DNA of 64,000 bases from Psettodes erumei. Its lineage: Eukaryota > Chordata > Actinopteri > Pleuronectiformes > Psettodidae. A program made the translations under genes and the position numbers. Shown piece after piece: positions 22,219 to 36,800 of the stretch. Position 1 is the stretch's first letter, and each line of letters begins with the position of its first letter. The notes beneath the pieces were generated by a model. That model was not told the origin of the DNA. It saw nothing but the letters and a program-made list of their open reading frames with translations, and made no database searches. The stretch is from assembly GCA_016785225.1 (NCBI GenBank), contig JAFBJZ010000778.1:217501-281500 (forward strand). Direction: 5' to 3'.

Positions 22219-24100
22219 CGACAGCATCACGAGATATTGTGCAGTTGTCTTCTGGGAGACAGAGTTGTGTACATTCATCACGCTAACGTGACTCAAGTAA
22301 GAAGCAGCACAATAAAAAAATACTTATATTAACTCTTGTATTTTTATTTTATATGGAGTGTTCATGTTCAGGCTTTTGGGATTCTGGTGTTTTTTTCACA
22401 TTTAAACTCACATTTGAATTGGAAATGTAAAAAAAAAATAAATAAAAATGTAATGGGGGGGAAAAGAACTTGTAAATCCTGATTTGATTCAAGGGAAAGT
22501 CAGAGAGGTTCAGTGGAACAACCTTTATATTATCCTGCACATGAAACGCTGGGAATGAAAAAAAACATAACAGAAAAATAGCCGGAGAGAGAAACCCGGT
22601 CCAGACCTTGACTCATTAAATTCCCAGCGCGATCCGCGGCGCTCGTATCGATCGCGGTTCTGAAAGTTTGGTGTGGGCCGAACCCTCGGAAGGTCGTGCA
22701 TCAGTTTATGCCCAGATTCACGCTGGTGAGAACAGAGCTGTGTTGTGTTTGGGTTCTTTTTCTCATCTGTGTGTGTGGAAGTCTTTCAGATGTCGGGGAG
22801 ACGGATCGATGTTGGGGCTTCCACGCGTCGACCGCTAAACGCCTGGAAACGCTCCCGTGCCCGTGGGATTCATAAAACAAGCATCTGCTTTCTTCAGATT
22901 GTGAAATGGAAACTTTGATGCCTCCATTTGTCTTGGGCCGGTCATTTGATTTCTCCCAGTCGGGCGTTTTTGTTGGTTTCGTATAGACGGACGTCTTAAA
23001 AACAGCCTCCGCGGCTCTGAGGAATTACCGCGTTAAAAAGGCCGCAGAACCTTTTGTGCAGTCGCCTCCTGACGAGAATGACAAAACAGACACTGAACTG
23101 CGAAGGCATTCAGCCCAAACCCCGACTCCAGCAAACATTAAGACTTAAAGTGTGGAATATTTCCCGGGAATATTTCACGTCATCTCCCTAGATTTGGGTC
23201 GAGGAAAAGGCTGAAAAGCCACATTTGTCTTGTAAAAGCAGAAAAACGGGGACGAGTTATGAAAACAGGCGACCGCTCAGGACGGCTTGGCTCTTCATTT
23301 CACGTTACAAAGACAATGAATGAGCAGGGAGGGACTTTCTGGGGGCTGGTCCAGACAGAACCGGGATTTGAGGAGGTCCTGATGAGCAGAAATGAGGTGC
23401 AGCTGCTCCTTCACACCTGCAGGCCATCAAACCCTCAAGCTGCGTTTGAATGAATTTATCATGGGTGGGGTTATGCAGCGGAGGAACGGCGCATTACATC
23501 ATCAAAAAAAACTCCCAGGACCATCGACCCGACTCATTACTGAGAGTGAAACGAGCGGCGACCCCCCCCCCCGTCACTGCTGAGGCGATGCGATCCAGAG
23601 GGAGATCTCTATTAAGATAGGCCTGAGCGAGTGCAGCCTCTCTCCGGCCGGTAATGGGAAAACAATCGGCGCCGGGCCGAGCGAAGCCGTTCTGCTTCGC
23701 GGCGTGCCGCTCGGTATTTATGGACACTTTGCTCCTATTTATGGACTCCATTAGAAACAAAGGGCCCACCGTTTTGTATTATTTATTTCACCTGCGCTTA
23801 CGGGGGAAGGTTCGCCTGGTGCAGGGACTTCGGGGTCGAGCTGCAGTATGTCCAGGCCCAAATAAAGCACCGGCACCAATGGCCTCTTCTTTTTTTTTTA
23901 AATTCATGTTAGCGCTTGTTGTGGGAATGTTTCAAAGCTCCTGAAAATATCCTCAGCTCTATTTCCTCCCCGTCAGCGTCCATCCGGTCTGCACCTCCTC
24001 CTCCTCCTCCTCCTCCTCCTGTGGATCAGCTCCGGCTCCTCTCACCTGGCTCCAGCACCTGTCAGCCACACATGAAAGCAGATCTGCTGCTCAGTCTCTG

Positions 24101-24862
24101 GGTGAAACGCTTGAGGGAGCCCGGTTTGTAGCTGTGTGCGCTGGCTTTTTGGTTTTGGCTGCTGAAGAAGTCGGCCATTTTCTTTTGCAACACTGACAAA
24201 AAAAAAAAAAAGGATTCACTGCGGTAAACCTAAGAGGACTGGGAGCAGTCGCTCTAAAGGGGGGTGAATATTTATGCACTTATCTCACATTATGTATTTT
24301 TAATTAATTGACATGACTTTGTAGGAATCGGCTTCCACTTTGACATTAAAAAGGTTTTTTTTTGTAAATTCTTGTAAAAAAAAAAAAAAAAATCGGACTG
24401 ATATGATGGCGACAGCATTTCTAAAATAGTTTTTATGCCCGGCTGGCAGGAACTTAGCGGCTGCTGAACAGTTCGTGTCTCTCTTATGAATTCTCCATGC
24501 GCCCGCAGCAGAGGTGCCAATTTTCTCTGACATTTTGGCTTGATGAGCGACGGGGGAGGGGGCATGTTCCCGGGTTAATGAGATTTATCCAGAAAGGCCA
24601 GTCTGCTGATCGAACGGCGTCAGATTGATCATTCGGCGTCCGGAGCGGCAGGTCCCACCCCCCCCACCTCACCCCCCCCCCCAGGCCGAACGAGGGGGCG
24701 GGACGACAGGAAGGAGGGTGACGCAGCCACATCCTGTTTGAGTCACCTTGTAAACATCTAAATAACAGGTGTGCAGGTGTTCTGCTTCCCTCACCTGGTT
24801 CGTCAAGGTCAGGTGCTGCTGCCGAGGGACGGCCCACAAGCTATGAGGTCATCGTCCTGTCG

Positions 24863-24902
<40 letters not shown>

Positions 24903-26939
24903 TCACGTCTACTTTCTGAGAACCACGTCCAATGTGGTTTCTCACAAGTGCAGCATACGAGTGAGATTTCATGTTTGTATTTCTGTGTGTGTGTGTGTGT
25001 GTGTATTACTGTAATAACAGTGTGTGTGTGTGTGTGTGTGTATCATTGCAGATGATAATCCTCTCCCTCTATAACCAACAGGCTCGAGGGTTCGCTGGTC
25101 TCCACCAAGGACAAATGCTAATTAGATATTATGGGAGATTAGCATACAAGCGCCAAGAATCTCTTTTTACACATTTTAACCCCCCCCCCCAAAAAAAAAC
25201 AACAAATAAAAATAAACATGTTTACATTCCTCCAGCCTCGCACAAAGTCAACAAAGTTAACTTTGTTTGTGTGACTTTGTGAACTCGGTTTTACTTCTTC
25301 CTCGTCTTCGTCTTCATGTGCAGCGGGTGTCGTCCCCATGTTACGTTCCTCTCGCCCGCGCAGCATTAATTTGGGCGCCCTTTGCTAATCTGCGTTTAGA
25401 TGAAGTCCCCGCCAAACGAAGCCCCCGCAATTACAGCGGCGAGCGGTCCATCAGCGGCGCCAGTCGCGGGGCGAGGTGAGTTTAATCACGCCCGGAAAAA
25501 ATGTAGTTTCCTCCACTTATGACACGTCGACGGGGCGAAGCTATTTTAGTCGGGATTAGTTTAGGAGGGATTAGCCGGTTCAGATTGTGACGCGTATTTT
25601 AAGTAAATCTCATTTGTTTGTTGTTGATCTTTTTGTTGTTGCTAAAAAAATGCAGTTTGAGAAGATCAGGCCGGAGTCATAAAACCACACCAGCAACTCT
25701 GCAGCTAATTAAATATGCGTCTAAACTGCTCGGCCGCCCTAATTTTAAAACCGGCGTCTTTATGTTTCCCCCGCAGAGCCGCACGGGATCGCTCCTCATC
25801 CTCCTCATCCTCCTCCTCCTCTTCCTCCTCCTTCGCTCCCGTTCGAGCTTTTAAATCCTTTTTTTTAAATAAACCGCACCTTCGTCAGCGGGATGTTCGG
25901 CGGCCTCCGTTCAGGTCGCCTGGGATTAGCTTTGTGACTTCAAGCCGCTCAGAATAAAGAATTCATAATTAGTTAGGCGAAAGGTTTTTCAATGACCCGG
26001 ACCACAATAACCTTTAATAGAGCGAGTGCTCGGGCCGAGGGCGCCACGATTGGAACCAGATAAAACCTGGCAGTTCTGCAAAATGCTCGGCGCCATAATG
26101 GAGGGGCCTGTTAAAACTGTAATTAGGGAAATTAATGGAAATTAATGAAGCCGCGGAATAATATACACGGCTTTTTAAAAGGGTTCGGCAAACAGGAGAG
26201 AGAGAGACGGAGAAGTTTTCGGCGAAGTTAAACTTCACGCAGACGAGACGTGTTGATCCACGTTGGGTCTGGACTGAAAATTCAATGAGTGGAATGTTCT
26301 GTATGTTCAGCTGGACGGTATCGACTGCACCTGCTGTGTCCGCCCAGGTGAGTCGGGTATCGACTCCATTATCTAATAAAAAAAAACAACCTTTTTGGTT
26401 CCATATCTGTCCAGTTATTCATACAAAGAAAAGTGGATTATTAGTAAAAGAGCGAACAGCATGAACACTAACTGAGCTGTATGTTTTTTCTCTCGCTCGG
26501 TTTTGAGACGTTAATTAAAATCGTTTTTTCAGCGTCTTCGTGGTCGGTTCCCTTCGATCAGAAAGGTGCGACGGCCCGTCGCTGGAACGTCAACACGCGG
26601 TGACGGTAATTGTTTTTTTTTTTTTTTTTTTTTAAGCAGATGTGCTTTCACGGCGTTTTGTTTGCGGCGACCGGTTGACAGCCCCGTCACGCCATCACGC
26701 CGCCGCTCCTGTCAACAAATCAAACCATTATTACGTTTTTTTTAATTTTACCTACATGTACAATGTTGACATGTTTTCCAATTTGGGGTGGGGAGGGGTT
26801 AAAAAAAAGTGGATGTTTGATTTGTAACAGAGAGCCTGCCAACAGCCAGCCGGGCTGTGCTCCCGAAACAGATGGCTGCTCTTCACGCAGAGGAAGACGA
26901 GGGCAAAGTGTCCAGCGACCGGGCTGACACGTGTTGGAC

Positions 26940-26984
<45 letters not shown>

Positions 26985-28400
26985 TCTTTTATCTGCCCTG
27001 CTCGATATAAACGGGGTGGACAAAATACCTGAAACGCCTCTCCCTTGGTTTTGCAGCTGTTTGGTCATAAACCAAAGCGTTGGATGAATTGAATTTTTTT
27101 TCCTAAATGATGGCGCTCGAAGAAAAAGGTCGAGGGATCGAGGCGGTTATTACGAGCCGACCTGAGGGCGGAGGCGGACGACAGAAACGAATTTCGCTGC
27201 GCCTCCGTCCAATCGCTTGACTGGAAAACAATATATATCTGAACCTCGTTGCGACGCCGCGGGGGAAAGTCGGGGGACTTAATGGAATTTATTCTCCGAG
27301 GGACCAGGAATTTACGTCTGAACGTTTCCCGGCGGTCTAATGAAAAGAGTGCGGGCTCGCCGACGGGAGCGGAGCGCGGCCGCGGTGACGTCGCCACAGG
27401 TTTGTAAACACGCGTGTTCGGCGTGGCGAGTCCGCGTCTCGGCCCGAGCGCCGATAAACAGTTATCGCGCCTGTGAACCCGGGGCCTCAAGGTTGTTTGT
27501 TAGCGATTTCGCTGTTTAACGAGTAGGAAGATCAATGCGAGTGCAGCGCCATCGATTCGGCGGATACCTCGCCCTCCTCCTCCTCCTCCTTCCTCCTCCT
27601 CCTCCTCCTCTTCCTCCTCCAAACACGCTCGGCAGATAACAGCCCGTGTGGCGGCTCCGGCTCGCGTGCTTCGACCGTCCGTTACCCTGACTGCCGCCGT
27701 TTATCCACGCGACTCGCAGATCGTTCTGTTCAGACGGGATTGGGGTGAGATTATAGCTGTCGTAGTTTCGGTCCGCTTCATAATCCTGCGTTACGTTTTT
27801 TGTTGTTGTTGTTGTTATGATGTCATCACATGGTAACATGTTTAGGGCCGTCTCGTACAGAGAGGTGTGAAAAACTTAAAGATGGAATAAAACAGACGCG
27901 TATGAAAGTTAACAAGGTGACGCGAAGCCAGCGGATGATTGATGGGAACTCAGTTTAATCTCTCTGCGCGGCCTCCCGGAGGTGACGGCGGCCATCGGCT
28001 CCAGGAACAGAGAGGTCGGCGGCGGCGGGATGGCGAACGCAGGGATTTTGACAGCTGGGGAAAGCGAGAGTGATGGAGCAAAACGGAGCGAACCGACTGA
28101 CCGATGGCGAACCAGAGGAAAAAAAAAAAAGGCCGGATGCTGAACTCGTGTCAAAACTCCAGGGACTCCAGCGGCGAGCAGGACGAGCAGCCGCTCTTAC
28201 GTCTGCGTCACGAGTGCGAATAAAAGGAAAAGCGGAGACAGGTAGGTCTCGTGTTTTGCCGGCGCCGTCTCTGGAGACTCGTTTAACTCTGAAACAAAGT
28301 GACCGGCCAATTACAGGAGACGCTAATGAGCCCGATTAATATTAAGTGGCAAACAGAGCTGTGATGGATGGCCGAGAGTTCGGCTGCGGCACTTTGTGTT
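24101..28400. other. Intergenic DNA with TAAT-rich candidate conserved blocks
   Basis: No gene is recognised. Several short stretches with clustered ATTA/TAAT cores look unlike the surrounding CpG-rich or repeat DNA: 25110-25150, 26105-26155 and 28300-28345. TG arrays are at about 24864-24900, 25020-25040 and 26941-26982. CCT arrays are near 25797-25830 and 27570-27620. Confidence 0.4.
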
Positions 28401-31400
28401 TTCTTAATGCTTGTATAGCAGCATGATGGAGACGTGGTGGGAAGGCAGGACTCCCCAGAACCCGACGCTTTAACACCTTTTATCTTTATTCTATGCTGGA
28501 TTAATGCAGAAAGAAGCTTTGAATAGAGATCTGAAGGCAGATTAAAGCTCTGCAGTATGCACAGGGGGGAGGAAGAGCCGCTGATTTATTCAGCAGCCGC
28601 GTATCAAACCTTAATGTCAGCTCCGGCAGGGAGGTTTGATTTCACACGCGCTGCCGCGGTGTCTCCGAGCAAGGCAACGCGGCGACCTTTGACCTCCCCG
28701 GAGACGGACGAGCAACAGCGAGGGGGGAGGGTCGCTTCGTGCATCCCTTCGCCTCGAGTTTACCCGCCGTCACTCGTCCCGACGAGCTTCGTCCCCGGAG
28801 CTGAAGTGACGGGCGTCTGGAAGGAACGCCGCAGGAAGACGACGACGACGATGGCGAGGAAAACACACGGTTTGTTTGCAGGATCTCGCCAAAACAAACG
28901 GGCGGATTAGCGCGGAATCTGGCCGGATTAGTGTCTGGGTCTGGGCCCAACTTCCGAGGTGATTAAATTTTGGGAGGGATCCAGATCCAGGGACATTCTG
29001 GAGGACTCGTCCAAAACCAAAATGTTCACATTTGGAGTCTCCGTAAGTGCATAAAGGTTTGAAGTGAGCGGGGGGAGCAAACTACAAACGCTCTGATGAT
29101 ATATTAACCACTAACTGTTATTCATGCCAGAGATGGCTGCAGTGTTTGTGCCCGTCATTTCATAGTCCACTGACAGAGCAGAGCGGACGGCCGCTCCGAC
29201 TGCTAATTGTTCCTCGCGGCGTGCGTGTTTCCGTGCGCGGAGCCGCCGCCGGGGGCGAACTTTCGCGCTCGCGGAAGAAGCTGAATGACGGCGAGGCGGA
29301 GCCGTCAGCGCCGACGAGAAAACTGCAATTTTTTTTTTTTTTTTTTTTTTTTTATAAAATGCAATCAAAGCTGTTGGCGGGGCTCTGACAGCGCGGGGCG
29401 AACCGAAAACGACAGCGTTTGTGTTTTCCGCAGTCGGAATAACAAACGTCAGCGGTGGAGCCGCCGCGCTCTGCAAGTTAAAAAGGCTTTGAACGTTCAC
29501 GGGGTCGTTTTTCTCTCCGACTGAGAACCGGAGGAAATCCAAGAAGCTACTTCACTCTCTCTCTCTCTTTTTATTAACTGCGATGATGTGACGACACCGC
29601 TCTCTTAAATCACAAGACTTTTCCGTTCTGTTGTTTTATTGCCTTGTGTTGCCTTTAACGTTTTGTCTTGATGCAACTTTTACAGTTTATGAAATGAGCT
29701 CGTTGAAAAATGCGCTACACAAATAAACTCGCCTCTCCTTCGGTACGTGTTTACGTCAGATAATATAGAATGGGCATTACCGTGTTATTATTATAATTAT
29801 TATGGAGGGGAGGAGGCCGGGCTGACAGACAGACGACGGTAACTCAGATAACCGCTCTTTACAACTGAGCTGAAGCAGAAATGGATATAAAAAAAACGCC
29901 AATTTTTCAGTTCATGTGCTTCAACACACTCGTGCGGTCCCTTTAAAGAGGCTCGATGAAGCCCCGGAGCGAGAGGACGACAAGAGGGAGAAATCGTATT
30001 TTAAAAACTTGGAGGAGACCCAAGCCTCCCTCTTTTTCTTCCCCCGTTCGCCCTTATCGCCGCTCGCAAGCGAACGCACTCAAAAGCAACAGATGACAAA
30101 TTCACAAAAGGGCGCGGGGGATTCATCGGACGGGGCCGCTCGCCGCTCCGTGGCCCGCGCTGAATGCGGCGCTTTCATCCGCCCGGGGCTTTGTGGCCAC
30201 TTCTTGATCGGCGTTAAATGGACGCGGTTTTGGTTCGCAGACGGTTTCACACTTTCATGTCGTGTGCGTCATTTGTCTCTTCCTAAGTGTTTGCAGGACA
30301 TGTGGGTTTCTTGGCACGAACGTTCAGAGATAAAGAATTACAGATACTTATTTAAGGTATTTTATTCATGATATAGGTGCAGAAGTTCTTTTGTAGTTTT
30401 CTTTGTCGGCTGCATGGGAAACTGTCTGTGCAGAACTTGGACTCTGGTCTGGACTTTAAAATCCACCAGGGACTGGACCCACAACCTGAAACGTCAGACT
30501 TCAGTTTTCCTAACACCCCGAGGTATTTTGTCAGACACCAAAGAAACTTCATATCTCGGAGCATCTGAGTCTTTCTGTGTTGAACTTAAAGATTCAAGTG
30601 TATAATCCTGCATCTTCCACCCTCTTAAATTTAAAATGCCGTCACATCTGTGGTCTCACGTTTAAAAAAAAAAAAAAAAAAATCAGCTAAGACGTTAAAG
30701 TTGTTGCAGTACCTGCTCCAGCCATGAGGAGGCGCCGCTAATCGCCAACGTCACATCACACGCCTGTCCTCCGGGTCCAAAAGCGAAAAACTGCATCCGG
30801 TGATCGAAAACGTTTTTTTAATCCCATCGTTGTAACGCGACGCCGGCTTTAACGCCGCCATGGAAACGACTCGGAGCACAGCTTGTAAACTGCACGATGT
30901 ATTTCAAACGTTTCACGCGGCGAGCGCCGACAGCTCGTTTGGAAACTTTCTGGACTCGAACGCGGATTTGAGACCGTAAGCCGCGAGTCTTCGGCGCCAG
31001 AAGTAATTAACAAACCAATCCAACCGCTCAAACTGCGCCGCCGCGCTTCGGCGTGGAGGTCACAGACAGCGGCCTGGCGATAAAACGTGTCATTGTCTCG
31101 CTTCACCAAAAATAAACCTTTTTTTTGTTTTGTTTTTTTCCTCTAATTCTCGCCTCTCCTCTGCAGACCCCTGTGCCCCCGCAGACGCAAAGAAAAAGTT
31201 TCGTTTATCTGATTTATCGTCTTCTTCCTCCACACAGACGGAGCGAGGCCGAGATAGAGTCAGGCGGCTGAAATTAATTTCAGGGCCGATGAAAAATCAC
31301 CCGCGTGACGACCTTCAGCGCAAAACAGCGAGCGGCAACACAACGGGAAGACAAGGCGGGAGCGCCGCCGTCGCATCGACGAGGCTAAATCAAATCAAAT

Positions 31401-34400
31401 CGACAATCAAATGACGTTAATTATTTATTTATTATTTATTATTTGTTTACACCCACAATTTTTTTTCCCCCAACATGTCTTCTGCTGAGCGACCACCAGG
31501 GGGCGACTCCACTGCTCGGTTTGTACGAGAAAATGGATTTATGACATTTTCGTACTTCTTCTTCATGTTGTACATTATGATCCATTTACAGGAGACAAGA
31601 CCAGGAAGCAGGGGAGGTGTCGGGGGCGTGGCTACGATGTGATTGACAGGTAGTGAGGCAACCCGCCTGAATTACACTGAGGTGTATATACAGTGTGTGA
31701 GTGTTTCTGACTGATCCGATACACCAATTATGTAAACCTACCGAAAACTTTTAATACGCCACGACGAAGACGGATGATTCATTCCTCCTCCTCTTCCTCC
31801 TCCTCCTCCTCCTCCTCCTCCTCTCTCTCTCTCTCTCTCAGTCCTATGCAGCTCGCCCGGCGCAGTCCTCGACGAGTAATACCCCATTAACCCCCGTGAA
31901 CCTGAAGCCACTGATGCACACAGAGCTCCATTACCGTCCCCGTACAGTTGTTAGGCCCTCCATTAATTCGTCACCTCCGAGTCGGGGGGGGGGAAGCTCC
32001 GCCGCAATAAAGAGCCGGCGGCGAGCGCGTCAAGCGGGCCGCCGATTAAACGTCTTCGCCGACGGAGGCGGAGGATGGAGCGCCGGAGGGTGGGGGCCGA
32101 CTGACGGGAGGCAACTTGAGATGTTTAGTGGTTCGTTTAAAGAGCGGGATGAGGAGGGTTGATGTTACTGAGTTATAACTTACTTATTTTTTTTATGGGG
32201 GGGGGGTCATAAAGGATGTGGTGGATGATGATTAATTGACCCAGGAAAAGAAAAAACTAATCAAAAGAGTTATTGATTTTTTTTTTTTTTTTTTACGTGT
32301 CAGCGCTGGATTTCAACGCTCTCTCCGTTTTGAAACCTAATAGAAAAGAAAATCAAGGCTGGAAATATTCCATCACTTATCTTCACGCCTTGTAAGCTGA
32401 GGGTGTGATTGACTTTTTTTTTTTTTTTTAATTCACCGCCAACGTTTGTTTTTCCAAGATTCAATTTATCGTCGGGAAACTACAGCAAACTACTACGGTT
32501 GGTGGATAAAAAAAAAAAAAATGGAGGAAGGAAATCGGTTTCTTGTCAGCAGGAGATTGGGTTGAGACGGACAAGCGGGAACAAAGTAAGACGTGGGGCG
32601 TGGATACAGATGGCGACCGGGCCGGAGAGCAGAGGTTATCTACGTCTCCGTTATAAATTCCCGCGCTCCTGATCCGTCCTGCAGAGACATTTCTCCACCC
32701 GCCTTCATAAATTTAGTCCGACGCTCGCAGAGAAACGGAATAACGGCGAGCGATGTGGAATATTTATAGACCCGCTGCCGCGCCGGGCGAGGAAGAAAAA
32801 GAGAGAGAAAGGAGGTAAAAAAAAAAAAAAAAATCAGAGGCGTCGAAATTCACCGAGCGACTGCACGCCGAATAAACCCCCAGCGGAGGTCAGAGGTCAC
32901 CGCTGTGACTGATGTACTCACCGAATTAAAGAAACACAGGTCAGGCAGAAGCGGTATCAATCTTTAAACCAGCTCCGCCGGGCTGAGCCACGTTTGCGTT
33001 TGGCAGGAAAATAATCACATCCGAGCGGCGTAAAGACGACGGCGACGAACTACGCCGTGCAGGAAATGCGCGTGAAGCGCACGAAACGCCCCCGCGGGCG
33101 AACCCGGGATCCACCGGCCGAGTTGGAAAATAAAAATGCAAAGTGAATCCACCGCTGCGTCCTCAATACAGCAAATCAATCTCATGTTTATCAAGGAGGA
33201 CGTCTTCAGACATATTTGTCTGCACATTTCTCTCTGGGTTTTAATTTGTGCAAAACAAATAATAATTTAAAAAAAAAAAAAAAAAGGAAAGTCATGAAAA
33301 ATAAAAAAAGCAACAGCAGTCCTGCATGTTTTAACACGTAATGAATAATGGAAGAAATGAGAGATTAATGTGTTAAACCATCAGTTTCCACCACAGGGAG
33401 TCCAATACATGAATATGCTAATTTAAAACGTGACTTAAAAATTCTGCTGTTGACTGGAAAACTTTTACGATAAGAAGTGACGCTCATGTCATCTGAAAAC
33501 TGGTTTGTATATTTATGTTCATTTTTTTTTTTTTTTTTTGTACTTACGTTCAGGTTTCCAGAACCGGCCAAAGTCAAAGGTGAACAGAATCAAATTCAAA
33601 CACGCGTGTCCATTTTCAGTAAGCGACACCGCGTGTTGTCATGACAGCAGGTTAACCCTCCGACTCGCCTCCCGCCGAAAAGCCGCCGCCGCCGCCGCGC
33701 TCTCTTCCAGCCGAGCGGCTCCCGTCAGTCAGCGCCGGCGGTGCTACGAGATCGTTAAGGCGCCCCCGCCGCCAAGACCTGCCACCTAATATCACGCTTC
33801 ACGACCCCGTCAATACCCCGCGGCGGAGAGAGAGAGAGAGAGAGGAAAAGAGCAAACTCAGCCTTTAAGCTCGCCCGGGTCGAAGCTGCCGACGCCGTTC
33901 TGATCCCAGAGCCACTTAGTCCAGGAGTCAGAACCCGTGGAACCCGCTGCTGTCGGCGCCGTCAGCGGCGCCGAGTTTCGGGTTCGAGGGTCACGCTTAA
34001 TGCACGCTCGGCGACCTACGTAGATTCTGAATGAGAAACTTTGTCGAGTTGTATCGTCTCCGGGGAACTTCAGCTGGCGTGGGACCCGTCCGCCGCCACC
34101 GCCGCCGCGGTCGTCACGCCGGGAGGGCGGCGGCTCTCCCGCTGATGGATTTTTAAAAAGGCAGAGAGGCTCATCGACGTCTCTCGACATTATTCATGCG
34201 GCGATTGTAACCAAGGTAACTGTTTGGAGGTCGGCCGCCGCGCGAAGAAAACAAACATTTCTTGTGATCAATAATGGAACAGAAGAGAATAGGCCCCGCG
34301 GTCGATAATGGAGAGCGAGCGGCGCCGGGCCAAGCGGCACATGAACCAGAAGTACTTATTGTTTGTTACACTGGTTTGTTTTTTTTTTTTTTTTTTTGTG

Positions 34401-36080
34401 CAATTAACTGGAAAGACAAAAGAACAACATGTGGAAAACATGTGGTTTTCTCCGCATAAACAAAACAACAAGTCAACACGCGCGCCGCATCTTTCATTCA
34501 TAATCCAGGTGGCCGGGGACCGAACGCCGGCTCCTCCTTTTAGCGTTTTCAGACGGAGACGTGTCGGCCGCCGAAAATACAAAAGAGCCAAACTCCTCGC
34601 GAGCTAAAAGCCCCGCACAAAAAAAAAAAAAACTGCCTGTCACATTTCTGACCGTCTCTCTGCGGAAAAACGTGACGGATCTCCCGGATGATTTAGCGAC
34701 GCTGCGACGTTTTTGGCATCAGGCCGATTATAGAGAAAAGCTTTAAATAAATACTTATAGATACCCGTGAGCCTGCGCCGCCGTTACCATGGAGAAGTGC
34801 AGCAAAGTCACAGTGTGCTGCTGTTTTAACAACAACAACAACAGGGAAAAAAAAAGACCGAGTTGATGAACTCGTCTGAAAAAAAACCCGAGCCAGGAGC
34901 TGAAAGCGGACGAGCTTCACATGTGGACTGAGCTTCAGTGAAGCAGCTTCCTGAGGAAACGCTGAGTTTCTTCCTTTTGAATAAGAAGTGCATAATAAAA
35001 GAGTCCTGACGTGAACCTAAACCCCTTTTCATCTCCCGTAACGATGCCTGAGCTACGGTGGGGGCGGCCATGTTTGTTCGGCGCCGACAGTCTCTTGACG
35101 CCGCCGACGCAGAAAATAATAACACACCCCTTCGCCTCCGCCGCCGAGTCGCACAAATGAGACGACCTGAAAGAAATGACCCCGCGGTTCAGCCATGTCG
35201 TTATCGCTAATGGCTCGCCGCTCGCTCTCCGTCTCTCGTGTCTTCTTATGCGTCAACGCGCAGGAAAAAAAAAAAAAAAAAAAATTCGTCTTCATCTTCG
35301 CAGCTGAAGCAAAGACCGACCCGAGTTCGGCCTCGTCGGACAGGAGGGCCGCGACCTCCGCGCTAACAGTTTCCGCTAACGCTAACGCCTCTCATGTTCA
35401 CATTCTCCGGTCTTTTTCTGATTGGCTGACCGGAGCCCAGGTGTTGTGCATGTAAAGTAGAGCAGGAAGCATCGGTCACCGGCCAGGCCTCGCTTGGTTA
35501 CGCGAAATAAAAATGAGTTATACACAACGAGGCCTGGCAGGAGGCCGCGCTCGTGTACAGCTGCAGAGGGAAGTGACGCAGCAAAACAGGAATAAATAAG
35601 AAACACACACACACACACACACACACAAATAAGTTCATCTGCAGTTAACTTGTTACCTGCCCACACTGCAAAACGGACAAAGAAAAGGTAAATTCTTAAT
35701 GAACACCTGTTTTGTACTGAATCATCCTCTGGGGAGCAGGAACGTTGGCGCAACTTTTGGACCAAAGTGTAAAAAAAACAAAAAACAAAAATCAAACAAA
35801 ATCCCGCAGCTGTAACACAGAGAAGCCCATGTTTGTGTGTTTGTCCATGTAGCAGGGCGGTGTAACGCAACGTGAGCCGCGGCGGTACACAAAACAACAA
35901 CATGAAGTGTTTACGCAGTGAGTTATTTGCAGAGTAAATGTTGTCGGTGCAAATATCCACCGTCGGTCTGGACATTAATCCACAGCGCACAATCTTCTCA
36001 TCGCTTCGACAAATGGTTCGAAATGTTACCGAAAACCAACGGCCACAAAATCCAGAGATGAGCGACGCAACCAGAAAACC

Positions 36081-36115
<35 letters not shown>

Positions 36116-36800
36116 GCTCGGCAACTGCGAACAAGACGCAGAGAATCCAACGAGACTCATTATATCCTGACATTTTACAGACGCATTTTTAATAATTGAT
36201 TAATCGAGCGAATAAAAAAGGCAAACTGATTGATTTGCGGAGGAATCGCTGCAAACACAGACGCCTCGCGAAAACTCCCGCGGGAAACACGATCGATCAA
36301 ATCAGCCAAACACGCCGGCGTCAGACTCACGTCTTCATTATTCTGAGGCATCTCTCTCTCCTCCGTGCCAATAAATCACTTTGAATCCAAACTGGAGCTT
36401 TGCCACAAAGTGGAGGGGCGGGTGGAGACAGACAAATGGTTGTGGCCTAACTTCCTGTGGGTGGAGGACGGGTGGAGCTCACAGGAGGAGAACTGGTACG
36501 ACTCCCCGTGATGTTCAGACTCCTTGTCAGCAAATTATTCGCACGTTTGTTTTTAAACTTCATCTCCACTGCACGTTGGGTTTTTGCACTTTGTGTTTGT
36601 AGCCCGTTTGTGTTGTGTTGATTCTGCCCCACCCCCCCTCCACCCACTCCACCCACCCCCACCCTTGATCCCAGGGCCAGTTCAGAACCTGACGGGGCCG
36701 GAGATGACGGTGCAGCCTGCAGTGGGTTTTCTGCTGAAGTTTCTTTAATGATAAAAAAAAAAAGTGTCTTTCACTGAAGCAGAGACAGTAGTGAAAGCCC
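28401..36800. other. Intergenic DNA upstream of cntnap4
   Basis: No gene is recognised. It contains poly-A/T runs, a CCT/CT array (31783-31839), CA arrays (35605-35627 and 36086-36112) and candidate conserved stretches at 31860-31975 and 35480-35545. Open frames are interrupted and low in complexity. Confidence 0.4.
31493..31505 (+). promoter_or_regulatory. CTCF-like motif
   Basis: CCACCAGGGGGCG is a near-perfect CTCF core in the intergenic region between the divergent genes ciao2b and cntnap4, about 5.7 kb upstream of the cntnap4 start. Confidence 0.55.

Larger units (their letters stand above)
20641..24100. other. Intergenic DNA, AT-rich
   Basis: No gene is recognised. Stretches near 20790-20870 (AATTTAAGTACATTTA, GAGGTACTAGTA) recall a common AT-rich fish repeat family but are too short to classify. 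A (CA)n array is at 22169-22216. Confidence 0.4.

Noticed and set aside
29111..29542. Open frame with a poly-Lys stretch
   Set aside because: It crosses a poly-T run and matches no known protein; no splice context.
30377..30605. Overlapping open frames on both strands around 30.4 kb
   Set aside because: Non-repetitive but without recognisable motif, start context or splice sites; left as intergenic.
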